A stretch of 64,000 nt of DNA, taken from NCBI GenBank assembly GCA_009787625.1, contig WQSX01000003.1:1-64000 (forward strand), in the 5' to 3' direction. Under the pieces are notes generated by a model. It saw only the letters and a list, made by a program, of their open reading frames with translations, was not told the origin of the DNA and searched no databases. This DNA is from Oscillospiraceae bacterium (GTDB lineage: Bacteria; Bacillota; Clostridia; Oscillospirales; Oscillospiraceae). Of this stretch, positions 17,764 to 27,263 are shown one piece after another. Every line of letters starts with the position of its first letter. Positions within the stretch are counted from its first letter, which is position 1. A program made the translations under genes and the position numbers.

Positions 17764-17978
17764 AGTGTTTAAAGCTTGAAAATACATGCGTTTAAATATG
17801 CTTATAATATTGTTATTATCCCTTGCGAGCTACCCCCTTGCAATGCTAGAATTATCAACATACATATGGTTAAATGGGGTAAAGTGGCGTAATTTTTGTT
17901 TTATTAGCTGCGGCCTAGATTCCACTTGACAATGTAGGAGAGTATTAGCCAAATCGTTTTAAAAATGAGGAGAACAAA

Positions 17979-19319
17979 ATGAAAATTTTCAGAAAATTAT
18001 CAGCAATTTTTACCTTGCTGGCCATGGTGCTGGTCATAGCGTCATGTGCAGGAACACCACCAAACGAAACTCCACAGGCGGGAACACCACAATCTGAGGC
18101 TCCCTCCGGAGACACCGGCGGTGCCGAAATCAGTGAACTTGAAGATGGAGCATCACTTGTCTACTGGTCAATGTGGAGTGAAGCGGAACCACAGGCGATA
18201 GTGCTTGCCGCGGCTGCACGCGCATTTACCGAGGCTACAGGAGTATCCGTATCTGTCAACTTCAACGGTAGACAAGGTCAACGCGAAGGTATTGCACCGG
18301 CACTCGCAGCGGGAGAGCGTATCGACATTTTCGATGAGGATATCGACCGTGTTACAGGTCAATGGGGCGACCATTTACTCAACCTCAATGAACTCGTCGA
18401 CAGTGTTTTCAGCGACACTAACGGTCGCCCCTACAAAGATCTCGTCAACACCGGGCTAATGACTATGGCACGGGAGAGAGGCGGCGGTAGCTACACTGTA
18501 GTTCCCTATCAGCCATTTGTTTTCACAACAATGTATAACAAAGCACTGTTCGACCAAGCCGGAATCACAAGAGTCCCAACAAATTGGAATGAGTTTCTCG
18601 ATGCCTGTGAACTTCTGCTTGACATTGGCATTATTCCTATGACCGTTGACAATGCCTACATTCCTGCTCTATTTGGCTATACTCTCACTCGTGTTGTCGG
18701 TGTTAACAGATCTCTTGAAATTTTCGCAAACCTTGAGCTTGACGACCCCGGAATTCTCAGAACTGCCGAAATATTTGAAGATCTAATCACAAGCGGCTAT
18801 ATGTCACAAAGAGCTGCAACCAACGTATACCCCGAGGGTCAGGCTTCTGAATTTGCTATGGAAACAGTAGCCATTTACCTCAATGGCACATGGCTGCCGA
18901 ACGAACTTCGTGAAATTAATCCGGATTTGAATTGGGGGCAGTTTGCCTGGCCTTCAATTGATCCAAACGGTGCAGGACCTGAGGCACACAACGTAGGCGC
19001 ACAGTGCTTTGGCATTAACAGAAACACCGCCTATCCCAATGCCGCATTTGCTTTCATCAGATTCATTACACTCGGTCATTGGGATCAGCAACTTGCAAAT
19101 GAAACTTGGGGTGTGCCTATGGCAAACGACGCCGTTTGGCCGCCACAGCTATCAGATGCCGAAGCTGTCTTTGCCGCAACAACAGTTCCGTTCCCGTGGG
19201 CAGCAGGCGCAGAAGACAACCCAAATGTCACTGCAGCTATCATAGAAGGCTTCCAACGAATGGTAGCAGGAACGCTAACCGCACAGCAATTTGCCGATTC
19301 TTTGGCTGCATTAGGATAA
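17979..19319 (+). CDS. Sugar ABC transporter substrate-binding lipoprotein (CUT1 type)
   Basis: A 446-residue extracellular solute-binding protein family 1 member. The lipoprotein signal ends in VIASC at about residue 23, followed by a Pro/Glu/Ser-rich linker to about residue 55. The core has features of maltose-type binders: YWSMWSEAEPQ, FTTMYNKALFDQAGI, and ATNVYPEGQASEFAMETVAIYLNG (parts). It delivers an unknown sugar or oligosaccharide to the permeases downstream. GAGGAG precedes the ATG. The preceding 200 nt show no clear sigma-A promoter. Confidence 0.9.
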   Translation: MKIFRKLSAIFTLLAMVLVIASCAGTPPNETPQAGTPQSEAPSGDTGGAEISELEDGASLVYWSMWSEAEPQAIVLAAAARAFTEATGVSVSVNFNGRQGQREGIAPALAAGERIDIFDEDIDRVTGQWGDHLLNLNELVDSVFSDTNGRPYKDLVNTGLMTMARERGGGSYTVVPYQPFVFTTMYNKALFDQAGITRVPTNWNEFLDACELLLDIGIIPMTVDNAYIPALFGYTLTRVVGVNRSLEIFANLELDDPGILRTAEIFEDLITSGYMSQRAATNVYPEGQASEFAMETVAIYLNGTWLPNELREINPDLNWGQFAWPSIDPNGAGPEAHNVGAQCFGINRNTAYPNAAFAFIRFITLGHWDQQLANETWGVPMANDAVWPPQLSDAEAVFAATTVPFPWAAGAEDNPNVTAAIIEGFQRMVAGTLTAQQFADSLAALG

Positions 19320-19345
19320 TTCATTTCGTTATAGCACAAAGGTAG

Positions 19346-19439
19346 CCTGAGATGGGCTGTTTGTGGAGTCTTTTTTTCGAGAACAGCGGTGTAGATCCCG
19401 ATGGCTCGAAAAAAAGCGGAACAAATTGCCCATTTCAGG
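19346..19439 (+). repeat. Long two-stage inverted repeat between binding protein and permease genes
   Basis: The outer arms CCTGAGATGGGC (19346-19357) and GCCCATTTCAGG (19428-19439) pair with one G-U, and pairing continues through TGTTTGT and ACAAATT with one mismatch. The inner arms CTTTTTTTCGAG (19370-19381) and CTCGAAAAAAAG (19405-19416) pair perfectly over 12 bp. The transcript would fold into one ~94-nt structure. By analogy with other binding-protein operons, it may protect the upstream mRNA and lower permease expression (inference). Confidence 0.8.
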
Positions 19440-19487
19440 CGGGGGCGAAGTAGTGTGTGGTGCAGCGCAGTTATGGAGGTTCGTATT

Positions 19488-20399
19488 TTGGTTGGTCGTA
19501 AAAATGGGCGGATGATTGTTATATTTTTAGTTCCTGCCCTGTTTTTCTATCTCAGTGTTTTCATTTATCCTGTTTTTAGAACATTTGTCATGAGTTTTTT
19601 TGCCGTTGAGGCTATTGAGCAGCCTGTGAGTGAGTGGTCTTTTGTCGGGCTTGGCAACTATATCAACTTGTTTGGAATCGAGCTATTTAACCGCTCTGTT
19701 GCAAATTATCTCACACTATGGCTTGTCGGTGGAATTGCCGTTCTGCTTTTGGGTATGATCTATGCTGTCATTTTAACAGGCAAAGTGCGGCTCAAAAAAT
19801 TCTTCCGTGCTGTTATCTATATACCGAATGTCATCAGCGCAATTGCACTCGGCACTATGTGGATTAACTACGTTTTTCGTGATGGCGATGGTCTTTTTGA
19901 CAGAGGTGCCGCTCTGCTCGGCTTTGACACTCCTGTCATGTGGACGGGACCTTATTTGGGATTTTGGAGTTTGCTCATTGCATATTGCTTTGGCATGGTT
20001 GGGTATATCATGCTCACCTTTATCAGCGGCATCGATAAAATCAGCGATGAATATTATGAATGTGCAAGCATTGAGGGTGCAAATGTTTTTCAGCAATTTT
20101 TCTTTATTACACTACCACTCATCAGAGGGGTTATAAGGAGTAATATTGTTATTTGGACTGTAAGCCTCGGAACAGGTGTGTTTGCTTGGTCATTTATGTT
20201 TTCGCCCAACAATTTGACATTGCCGTTCACAATGCCGCCGAATTATATGCGTGAGATAATTTTCGGCGGACGTGGTTCTGCTGTAATTCAAAGAGATTCC
20301 GGCGCAGCAGCATCTGTCGGCATTTTAATCGCACTACTTGTATTGGTAATATCGCTTTTATCCGGTCTGATAACAAGAAAAGACGATATTGAGATGTAA
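19488..20399 (+). CDS. Sugar ABC transporter permease (MalF/UgpA type)
   Basis: Inner-membrane permease with six predicted membrane helices. The EAA loop that docks the ATPase is YYECASIEGANVFQQFFFITLP. The start is judged to be TTG 19488, preceded by GGAGG at eight nt (19475-19479); the protein then begins MVGRKNGRMIVIFLVPALFF, which leads directly into the first membrane helix. Longer in-frame starts back to 19401 would run through the inverted repeat. It is followed after 22 nt by the second permease. Confidence 0.9.
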   Translation: MVGRKNGRMIVIFLVPALFFYLSVFIYPVFRTFVMSFFAVEAIEQPVSEWSFVGLGNYINLFGIELFNRSVANYLTLWLVGGIAVLLLGMIYAVILTGKVRLKKFFRAVIYIPNVISAIALGTMWINYVFRDGDGLFDRGAALLGFDTPVMWTGPYLGFWSLLIAYCFGMVGYIMLTFISGIDKISDEYYECASIEGANVFQQFFFITLPLIRGVIRSNIVIWTVSLGTGVFAWSFMFSPNNLTLPFTMPPNYMREIIFGGRGSAVIQRDSGAAASVGILIALLVLVISLLSGLITRKDDIEM

Positions 20400-20421
20400 T
20401 ACATACAAGGAAGGACACATC

Positions 20422-21309
20422 ATGGCAAATAACACTAAATTACGCTCCCCTATTAAGATTAGAAATGAACTCAAACTCAGTGTGGGTTATTTGCTTTGCA
20501 TCGGCTGGGTTTTATTTACATTTATTCTGATTGGATGGACACTCGCCGCATCTCTTGTCACTCCAAGGGAAATTTTCGGCGGGAATGTTCCCGGCTCCTT
20601 TTTTGAAAGACTTCTAAGTGGTGAGCTTGTCTTTAACAACTATGTGCTTGCTTGGGAAGCACAGAACCTGAGTGTATTTTTCATCAACTCATTAATCTAT
20701 TGCATAATTTCACTCACGGCGATCATAATTATTGCCGCCCCTGCGTCTTACGCACTCTCCAGATTCAGGTTCCGCTCAAATGCACTCATTCAGACAATAA
20801 CTTCAATTGCTATGGGTGTTCCGGCTGTTATGATTATTATGCCTATTTTCAGCATAGCAATAGCACTGCAAGCGACAGGCACTCGCAGCACTTTGGTGTT
20901 TTTATATATCGGAATGAACATTCCATTCACTATTTTTTATCTGTTTCCATTTTTCCGCAACCTACCGTCAGGTCTGGAAGAAGCAGCGGCCGTGGATGGC
21001 TGTAATCCGGTCAGGACTTTCTGGCAAGTCATGTTCCCACTGGCTCAACCGGGAATTATCACTGTTACGATTTTCAACTTCATCACTGTATGGAATGAAT
21101 TTTTTATCTCAATGATATTTGCAAACGATGCCGCAATTCGCCCGATTGCAGTCGGACTTTTCAACATGGTTCAAGGCATGAGGTACGCAGGACACTGGGG
21201 TGCCATGTTCGCCAGTGCCGTAATAGTGTTCGCACCTACTTTTGTGTTATTTATCTTGCTGAGCAATAAGATTATAACAAGCGTCACAGGCGGTGCGATT
21301 AAAGGTTAA
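20422..21309 (+). CDS. Sugar ABC transporter permease (MalG/UgpE type)
   Basis: Second permease of the CUT1 transporter, 295 residues from ATG 20422 with AAGGAAGGA upstream. Six membrane segments are predicted, and the EAA loop reads [22 protein letters not shown]. No ATP-binding subunit follows; a shared MsmK/MalK-type ATPase encoded elsewhere is presumably used. The stop codon overlaps the convergent deoC stop by four nt. Confidence 0.92.
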   Translation: MANNTKLRSPIKIRNELKLSVGYLLCIGWVLFTFILIGWTLAASLVTPREIFGGNVPGSFFERLLSGELVFNNYVLAWEAQNLSVFFINSLIYCIISLTAIIIIAAPASYALSRFRFRSNALIQTITSIAMGVPAVMIIMPIFSIAIALQATGTRSTLVFLYIGMNIPFTIFYLFPFFRNLPSGLEEAAAVDGCNPVRTFWQVMFPLAQPGIITVTIFNFITVWNEFFISMIFANDAAIRPIAVGLFNMVQGMRYAGHWGAMFASAVIVFAPTFVLFILLSNKIITSVTGGAIKG

Positions 21310-21986
21310 TACCCTGTTTTTGAGCTCTCAGCTCCGGTCACTATTGCGACTCCGGCGCTTGTGCCGAGACGGTTTGCTCCGGCGGCTACCATTTCTCTTG
21401 CGGCATTTGCATCTCTTATGCCGCCTGACGCTTTTACACCTATGTTCTCACCAACGGTTTTACGCATGAGGCTCACATCATGAGCTGTTGCACCCGCCGT
21501 ACCAAATCCGGTTGAAGTTTTGACAAACCCAACGTTTATGTCTTTGCAAATTTCGCAGATTTTCACTTTTTCTTCATCACTGAGCAAACTTGTCTCAATG
21601 ATGACTTTTAAAAGTGCGCCTTTTTCCGAAACGGCTGTATTTAACTTACTAATATCGTTCCTGACATAATCCCAGTCTCCCGATTTTACTGCCCCGTTAT
21701 TTATAACCATATCCAGCTCTGTTGCGCCATTTTCTATAGCTTCTTTTGCCTCAAAAACTTTTGTCGCCGTGGTTGTCGCTCCGAGCGGGAACCCTATTAC
21801 TGTGCAGACTTTTACATCTGTATCTTTCAAAAGCGCATAGCTCTGCGCCACATAAGACGGGTTCACACAGACAGATGCGAAGTCATATTTTTTTGCCTCA
21901 TCGCACAGCTTTTTTATATCGTCTTTTGACGCTTCCGCTTTCAGTAGCGTGTGGTCTATCAATTTGCTCGATAGTTCTGCATTCAT
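21306..21986 (-). CDS. deoC: Deoxyribose-phosphate aldolase
   Basis: Class I aldolase of 226 residues; the classical reaction is 2-deoxyribose-5-phosphate to glyceraldehyde-3-phosphate and acetaldehyde. Schiff-base lysine K156 ([13 protein letters not shown]), proton-relay K185 (VKASGGIRD) and D92 (LDMVIN) are all present. It is the last gene of the minus-strand sugar cluster, 158 nt after the KDPG aldolase. A second copy occurs at 38300. Its substrate in this setting may be a different deoxy or keto sugar phosphate. Confidence 0.93.
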   Translation of the reverse strand: MNAELSSKLIDHTLLKAEASKDDIKKLCDEAKKYDFASVCVNPSYVAQSYALLKDTDVKVCTVIGFPLGATTTATKVFEAKEAIENGATELDMVINNGAVKSGDWDYVRNDISKLNTAVSEKGALLKVIIETSLLSDEEKVKICEICKDINVGFVKTSTGFGTAGATAHDVSLMRKTVGENIGVKASGGIRDANAAREMVAAGANRLGTSAGVAIVTGAESSKTGY

Positions 21987-22053
21987 TGACTCTCTCCTTT
22001 AGGTTCTCGGTCAAACCGACTTAACTATACACTGTCGTCAACTTAAGAGGAAC

Positions 22054-22117
22054 CCATTGTCCTCCGCCATTGCGAGCTTGATCCATTGTCCTCCGTCATT
22101 GCGGGCTTGACCCGCAA
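22054..22117. repeat. 29-nt direct repeat with REP-like palindrome
   Basis: A unit beginning CCATTGTCCTCCG occurs twice with a 29-nt offset (22054 and 22083). The second copy ends in a perfect palindrome, ATTGCGGG (22098-22105) with CCCGCAAT (22110-22117). It lies between deoC and the KDPG aldolase gene. Related palindromes occur at 24615 and 24666. Confidence 0.8.
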
Positions 22118-22144
22118 TCCCATTATTTAGTGCATTATTCGCAG

Positions 22145-22774
22145 TCAAACCGACTTCACAATGTCACTGGCTTCTCTCGAAAGTTTTGTTATTTTTTCAA
22201 AATTATTTTCGCTGATATCCTTTTTGTCACAGAGCCAACTGCCACCTACCGCATGGATAAATGGAGCACTGATGTACTCTTTGAGATTTTCGCCCGAAAC
22301 TCCGCCTGTGGGTACAAATTTCACTCCGCCGAACGGACCGGCGAGTGCTTTCATCGCCGAGAGTCCACCATAGACATTTGCAGGGAAAAACTTTATGATG
22401 TTTACACCCAATTTGAGAGCTGCCATTATCTCTGTCGGAGTGACACAGCCGGGAACTATTGTGATTTTGTTGTCTGCGCACCACTTAACTACTTCTTCAT
22501 CAAAGCCGGGAGAAACGATAAACTGTGCCCCCGCACTAACTGCATCTTTGCACTGCTCCAGCGTCACAACTGTCCCGGCGCCAATGCAAATATCCGGGCA
22601 ATTATCGGCAACCAGCTTTATTGAATCAAGCCCTGCAGCAGTCCGTAGTGTAATCTCCATGACATCAACGCCACCTGCCAAAAGTGCCTTAGCTGTGTTT
22701 ACGGCATCTTCCGATTTCTCCATAACAACAACCGGCACCACACCGCATTTTTCCATTCTCGTATTAATGTCCAT
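22145..22774 (-). CDS. eda: KDPG/KHG aldolase
   Basis: Class I aldolase cleaving 2-keto-3-deoxy-6-phosphogluconate to pyruvate and glyceraldehyde-3-phosphate, or 4-hydroxy-2-oxoglutarate. Of 209 residues, E40 (EITLRT), R44 and the Schiff-base lysine in IIKFFPAN are conserved. The start at 22774 has AAGGAGA six nt upstream. It follows the AAA-ATPase gene by 13 nt. No 6-phosphogluconate dehydratase or KDG kinase is seen in the window, so the source of its substrate is unclear. Confidence 0.92.
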   Translation of the reverse strand: MDINTRMEKCGVVPVVVMEKSEDAVNTAKALLAGGVDVMEITLRTAAGLDSIKLVADNCPDICIGAGTVVTLEQCKDAVSAGAQFIVSPGFDEEVVKWCADNKITIVPGCVTPTEIMAALKLGVNIIKFFPANVYGGLSAMKALAGPFGGVKFVPTGGVSGENLKEYISAPFIHAVGGSWLCDKKDISENNFEKITKLSREASDIVKSV

Positions 22775-22787
22775 CTTAAATCTCCTT

Positions 22788-24392
22788 TTATTCTTTTTCA
22801 CATATCATTTTAATATTGTCCCTGCCGAGGAATGCGAATGCAGCGTGATATAATGTCTTTCCGCTCCCGGCATATTTTTCGCTGTAACCTTTATCTCTGA
22901 TTTGTTTCATTCCCGAGCTTAACGCTTCATCAAAAAGTTTTTGTTTTTTATCTTCCGGTATATCCTGCTCGGTATTTATATATTTAAACTCAATGATGTA
23001 AATCTTCCCATCAAGCTCAAGCACTGCGTCAGCTCTACCTTTCGCAGTTGAAACCTCTGCACTTATATCGAATCCCAAAAGTGTCATAATAGCGTAAAAT
23101 ATGGAGTGATAATACGCTTCTGCATCTACGTGTAGCTGATAAGGGATTGATGCAAATAAACCCTTAAGTATTTCAAGCACATTTTGCAAATCTCCGCTCT
23201 TCAGTAATTCTTTCATTTTTCTGTATGATGATTCTGTGAAAGCTTCTCCACTTTCTGTGAATCCTGCCAGTATGTGTAAGTTAAACGCTTCCCTGACCTC
23301 AAAGTTTGGAATTTCCAAAAGGTAGCTTGGCGTTCCATCATGAGGGGGAATCTCCTTTACTGTGAGATATCCTGTTTGAAACAGCAGGGACTCAGGTTCC
23401 ATTCTTCTTATGTCGAAGGAATCCATAGACCACTCTCCTATTACAAGATTTCGGAGAGATAAAAATGATGCCGGCCTCTCTTTAAGCATTTCTATCAAAA
23501 AAGTTGGAGTTCCGCTTGAATACCAATACGCTCTGAACACCCCTTCCGTGAAAAAGCATAGCAGAGAAAATGGGTTTATAACGCGGTTTTTTCCATCCCA
23601 GGAATAGCCATCATACCATGCGAGAATTTTTCTTTTTATATCGTCATGTTGGGTGAAATTATCGAGTGCTTTGAGTTTTTCGATGTGCTCGCCAAAATAT
23701 TTTTCAAAATCCTCAATAGCTATCCCACAGATATTTACATATTTTCTGTGCATAGTTATATCCAACAGGTTGTTAAGTCCTGAAAATATTGATGTTTTTG
23801 TAAACTTCGTCACTCCGGTAATAAAAGTAAACCTGATATGGGCATCCATTGACTTCAGTACACCATAAAAGCCTCCTATGACTTCCCTGTTTGCCTCAGC
23901 TATATCTATATTCCCCAACCTGTCTAATATCGGCTTGTCATATTCATCTATGAGAATAACCACTTTTTTGTTGTATTTCTTATGTAGTAATGAAATGAGA
24001 TGCTTAAATAAATCCGATGGAAGCGTTCCCATCAAATTGAAGCCCTCGTCCTCCGCTCGAAGTTTTAGAGCATATATGAGTGATTCTTTCAATATTTGCG
24101 GTTCGCCATTTGATATATTACCCATGTCAAAACGCAGCACAGGGTGCTTTTCAAAGCTATAGTCTGAATCGTATATGAAGAGTCCTTTAAATAGCTCTTT
24201 GTTGCCGCTGAAGGCCGCTCCGATTGTGTCGAGCATAAGTGACTTGCCAAACCTCCTCGGTCGCGACAGAAAATAATACTTCCCCTCTGTGATAAGCTCA
24301 TGCACATATTGGGTCTTGTCGACATATAAGTAGCCTTCTGTGATTATTTCTTCAAAATTTTGTATTCCCACAGGCATTTTTTTTAAACTCAT
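22788..24392 (-). CDS. AAA-ATPase-like protein with PD-(D/E)XK nuclease domain
   Basis: A 534-residue member of the AAA-ATPase-like plus PDDEXK_9 family common in gut Firmicutes and Bacteroidetes. The N-terminus has YLYVDKTQYVHELI, a Walker A-like RPRRFGKSLMLDT, and a Walker B VVILIDEYDKPI. The C-terminal nuclease core is GRADAVLELDGKIYIIEFKY. No function has been firmly shown. The start at 24392 has GGAGG six nt upstream. It sits between sugar genes with which it has no obvious link, and REP-like palindromes lie on both sides, suggesting it was inserted (inference). Confidence 0.88.
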   Translation of the reverse strand: MSLKKMPVGIQNFEEIITEGYLYVDKTQYVHELITEGKYYFLSRPRRFGKSLMLDTIGAAFSGNKELFKGLFIYDSDYSFEKHPVLRFDMGNISNGEPQILKESLIYALKLRAEDEGFNLMGTLPSDLFKHLISLLHKKYNKKVVILIDEYDKPILDRLGNIDIAEANREVIGGFYGVLKSMDAHIRFTFITGVTKFTKTSIFSGLNNLLDITMHRKYVNICGIAIEDFEKYFGEHIEKLKALDNFTQHDDIKRKILAWYDGYSWDGKNRVINPFSLLCFFTEGVFRAYWYSSGTPTFLIEMLKERPASFLSLRNLVIGEWSMDSFDIRRMEPESLLFQTGYLTVKEIPPHDGTPSYLLEIPNFEVREAFNLHILAGFTESGEAFTESSYRKMKELLKSGDLQNVLEILKGLFASIPYQLHVDAEAYYHSIFYAIMTLLGFDISAEVSTAKGRADAVLELDGKIYIIEFKYINTEQDIPEDKKQKLFDEALSSGMKQIRDKGYSEKYAGSGKTLYHAAFAFLGRDNIKMICEKE

Positions 24393-24733
24393 GATGTCCT
24401 CCCTGCGCCGTAGAGCCACTCTCGTCTTGTTGCTTGGTTGTGAGCGATACCCAGTATATCATATTGCATCTATCATTACTATCAATTTTGGTTTATTTCC
24501 AAAATATGTACGCAAAAAACGGGCACCCGCGACGGTCGCCCCTACGACGAAGCGTAGCAAATTATCAATTATCTGCTAGAACGATGAAAATCATTACTGT
24601 TCACACACCACGCCATTGCGGCCTCCGAGCCGCAATCCCATGAATAATGAGCATACCTTCAGGGGATTGCGGGTCACGCCCGCAATGACGAGCTGTTGAG
24701 TGCTGTTTTCGGGTGGGGTCAGTAACCAAAAAT
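24393..24733. other. Intergenic region with palindromic elements
   Basis: About 340 nt without a supported gene between the AAA-ATPase and AroE-like genes. It contains a GC-rich stretch near 24515-24545 and two REP-like palindromes in its right half. No promoter is clear. Confidence 0.6.
24615..24686. repeat. Pair of REP-like palindromes
   Basis: ATTGCGGC (24615-24622) pairs with GCCGCAAT (24629-24636), and ATTGCGGG (24666-24673) pairs with CCCGCAAT (24679-24686). The flanks are in opposite orientation: the first is followed by CCC, the second preceded by GGG and followed by GACG. The design matches the palindrome at 22098. Confidence 0.75.
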
Positions 24734-25660
24734 CTACTGCTTCGCAATTTCGCTCAGCTTATCTAAAATTTCTCCCTCAATAGGTATATGGAATACTTCC
24801 GAAATTACTTGCGTCCAGCCGTGTATGAAGTATATCCAGCCGTCCTCTACATGTAATTTTTTCGATTCTTTTTGAGCCAGAGCTTGATGCATGAACAAAA
24901 GTTCGCCGCGGTAGTTTATTTCCCAAACAAGGCTGTTTTCGGGGTAATTGACCGCATCGGTCGTTGGAGAGCCGGGAGCATCTTTGCCCAATCCTGTTGC
25001 ATTCACAATCAAAGAATACGGAGGTAGGTCAGCAATTATTTTATCGTTATCCGCAGGAGTCGGACCGTGTTTGCATGTGAGATTTATTCTGTCGGCAACT
25101 CTTTTTAGATGTTCTTTTGCGGAGTCCAACCTCGGAGTGCTGCGGTTGGCGATAATTACCTTTGATGGGACATTATCTCCCCACTTGTCTTGCCCAAAAT
25201 AAATGGACATAGCAAGGGAACTGCCGCCCGCACCCAATAGTAGCACTTGCCCGCCACGATCTTTCCAAAAATTATCAGGTACAAAATTTTCCAGTGCCAA
25301 ACCGCTTGAAATTGGGTCTTTTGCATGGGCGCAAAATTTGCCATCTTTTTTTGAAAGGCACGATACCTCACTGAGTTCCTCAGCATATGGATCGATATAA
25401 TCAAACATATCCTTGGCACTATTGTACAGGTCGATTTTATGGGTCGTCACCAAGGCACCCATGGAAAGAGGGTCATTTTTCAGGAAATCTATAACCTCGC
25501 GATACTGCTCTTTTGGAGCGTGAAGTGGTAGGTCTATTCCTTTTATTACAGTGTCTTTGAGTCCGAGTGCCTCCGCCCATTTAGGAAAAACTTTCATAAT
25601 CGACGACGACTGAGTTGTGACTCCGATGAAATATAGTGTCGGCTGTGTTGCTTTTTGCAA
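24734..25660 (-). CDS. Shikimate dehydrogenase-like protein in sugar operon
   Basis: A 308-residue protein of the AroE fold: N-terminal substrate domain, then an NADP domain with LLLGAGGSSLAMS and IIANRSTPRL. The usual NVTIPFK motif is ALVTTHK, keeping the catalytic lysine, and the NTDGxGF motif is KDPISSGLAL, so the substrate is probably not shikimate. A sugar-acid or cyclic polyol such as a quinate-like compound is possible (inference). TTG 25660 is the likely start, nine nt after AGGAGG. It lies 17 nt after the cupin isomerase gene. Confidence 0.75.
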   Translation of the reverse strand: MQKATQPTLYFIGVTTQSSSIMKVFPKWAEALGLKDTVIKGIDLPLHAPKEQYREVIDFLKNDPLSMGALVTTHKIDLYNSAKDMFDYIDPYAEELSEVSCLSKKDGKFCAHAKDPISSGLALENFVPDNFWKDRGGQVLLLGAGGSSLAMSIYFGQDKWGDNVPSKVIIANRSTPRLDSAKEHLKRVADRINLTCKHGPTPADNDKIIADLPPYSLIVNATGLGKDAPGSPTTDAVNYPENSLVWEINYRGELLFMHQALAQKESKKLHVEDGWIYFIHGWTQVISEVFHIPIEGEILDKLSEIAKQ

Positions 25661-25677
25661 AATTCATTACCTCCTGC

Positions 25678-26250
25678 TTAATATCTTGGATTATCCACAA
25701 TTGTCGGAGTACCGCTTTTATCCACAATTAATTTTTTAAATCCGCGCTGTTTTATTGTGCCGTAGTCATGCCCCGCATCCGCTCGAAATGCAAAAAATGT
25801 CACCAACGGAACATTTCCGGTGTTTATGCTCCTGTGCGCATAGCCTTTTGGAACATATACCATTTTACCGGCGTTAAGCTCATATGCCTCTGTGTCTCCG
25901 TCTTTATTTTCAACAAGCATATAGCCCTGTCCGCTCAAACAGTAATATACCTCTGCTGTCGCCAGAATCGTATGAAAATGACCTGCCGTCATGTAGTATT
26001 CATCGCCGACTTTTCCCGGATAAACTATAGATGTGCCTGCTGCCACATCTCCGCTGTCTTCGGGTGCACCGATTTCGTGAAACTCATACATCAAAGGGTC
26101 ACCGTTTTCTATCAGTTCAAGTTCTGCTTTGCTGTCACAGTACATTCCTTTCATATTTGACGCCCTGCGTTTTGTAGATTCCACAGCGCCAGACAACCCT
26201 GTCGCTAAATTAAAGTCTATGGTAAATCCTCTGTTCCAGTTTAAACTCAT
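25678..26250 (-). CDS. Cupin-type phosphoglucose isomerase
   Basis: A 190-residue protein of the cupin glucose-6-phosphate isomerase family, which interconverts glucose-6-phosphate and fructose-6-phosphate with a metal. The metal-binding cupin motif is TAGHFHT followed by AEVYYCLSGQGYML, and the second motif is YVPKGYAHRSINTG. Within the sugar operon it may isomerise another hexose or pentose phosphate. It lies between the AroE-like gene and the 2-hydroxyacid dehydrogenase. Confidence 0.85.
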   Translation of the reverse strand: MSLNWNRGFTIDFNLATGLSGAVESTKRRASNMKGMYCDSKAELELIENGDPLMYEFHEIGAPEDSGDVAAGTSIVYPGKVGDEYYMTAGHFHTILATAEVYYCLSGQGYMLVENKDGDTEAYELNAGKMVYVPKGYAHRSINTGNVPLVTFFAFRADAGHDYGTIKQRGFKKLIVDKSGTPTIVDNPRY

Positions 26251-26297
26251 AGTTGGTTCTCCTTCTATTTATAAGTAATGCCATACAATAATTGTTG

Positions 26298-27233
26298 TTA
26301 TATTGCACCCTTGCTTCTAAGTGCGGTTATTATGTTTTCAGCCGCCATTGTGCTCATTGCATCCACTGCACCTTCTGTCGATGCGGCGCAATGAGAACCA
26401 ACTACTACGTTGCTGAGCTCCAGTAGCTTTGAATCGTGCGATGGTTCGTGTTCAAATACATCCACACCTGCTCCGAGAATTGAGTCGTTTTTAAGTGAAT
26501 TATATAAATCATCTTCGCTGACAATGCCGCCTCTTGCTGTGTTAATCAAAATCAGATTTTTCTTTGCAGTCTTGAGGTTTTCTTTATTGATAATATGCTT
26601 AGTATCATCTGTCAAAGGCATATGCAAGCTTATAAAATCGCACTCTTTTAGCATTTCGTCAATTGTAGCGAAAGTTATATTGTTATTTTTAATGTACTCT
26701 TCATCACGAAAAACATCAAAGCCATACACTTTCATGCTAAAACCTTTTGCACGGGCCACAACACCTCTGCCTATTGCCCCAAGACCTACAACACCAAGTT
26801 TTTTACCATAGACATCTGCTGTAACCTTCTTGCCCCAATCACCGCTTCGGCAAGCATTGTCTATCTCTACAACTCTGCGTGCTACAGCAAGCATGAGTGC
26901 AAATGAATAGTCTGCAACCGCTTCGCTGTTTGCGTTTTTGGTAATTAGCACATCTATGTCTTTTTCTTTGCAATAGTTTAAATCAATATTATCCGTGCCA
27001 ACACCGTATTTTGAAACGGCTTTGAGATCACTCGCCGAAAGCACATCTCTATCAAGCGGGTCAACACCAACAATGATTCCGTCAACGCCTTTGATGTGGG
27101 TGAGCATTTCTTCTTTGCTCAAAATCCCGCCTGTAGGGTTTGGAATAATTTCAATCCCGGCTTCTTTAAGTTTTTTTATAGGTTCATCGCTATACTTAGC
27201 AAATGAGCGCGGAGTTACTAAAACCTTAGCCAT
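26298..27233 (-). CDS. D-isomer-specific 2-hydroxyacid dehydrogenase
   Basis: A 311-residue NAD-dependent dehydrogenase of the phosphoglycerate dehydrogenase/glyoxylate reductase group. It has the dinucleotide site GVVGLGAIGRGV, the catalytic Arg in NTARGGIVSE, Glu in AGVDVFEHEP, and the catalytic His in VVGSHCAAST. It lacks an ACT domain, so it is not a regulated SerA. A role in reducing a keto-acid from sugar-acid breakdown is inferred from its neighbours. Confidence 0.88.
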   Translation of the reverse strand: MAKVLVTPRSFAKYSDEPIKKLKEAGIEIIPNPTGGILSKEEMLTHIKGVDGIIVGVDPLDRDVLSASDLKAVSKYGVGTDNIDLNYCKEKDIDVLITKNANSEAVADYSFALMLAVARRVVEIDNACRSGDWGKKVTADVYGKKLGVVGLGAIGRGVVARAKGFSMKVYGFDVFRDEEYIKNNNITFATIDEMLKECDFISLHMPLTDDTKHIINKENLKTAKKNLILINTARGGIVSEDDLYNSLKNDSILGAGVDVFEHEPSHDSKLLELSNVVVGSHCAASTEGAVDAMSTMAAENIITALRSKGAI

Positions 27234-27263
27234 ATGTACACTTGCCTCTTTTCTTTTAATAGT

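Noticed and set aside
22130-22624. Plus-strand ORF of 164 residues
   Set aside because: It lies opposite the KDPG aldolase gene, whose protein has all family motifs.
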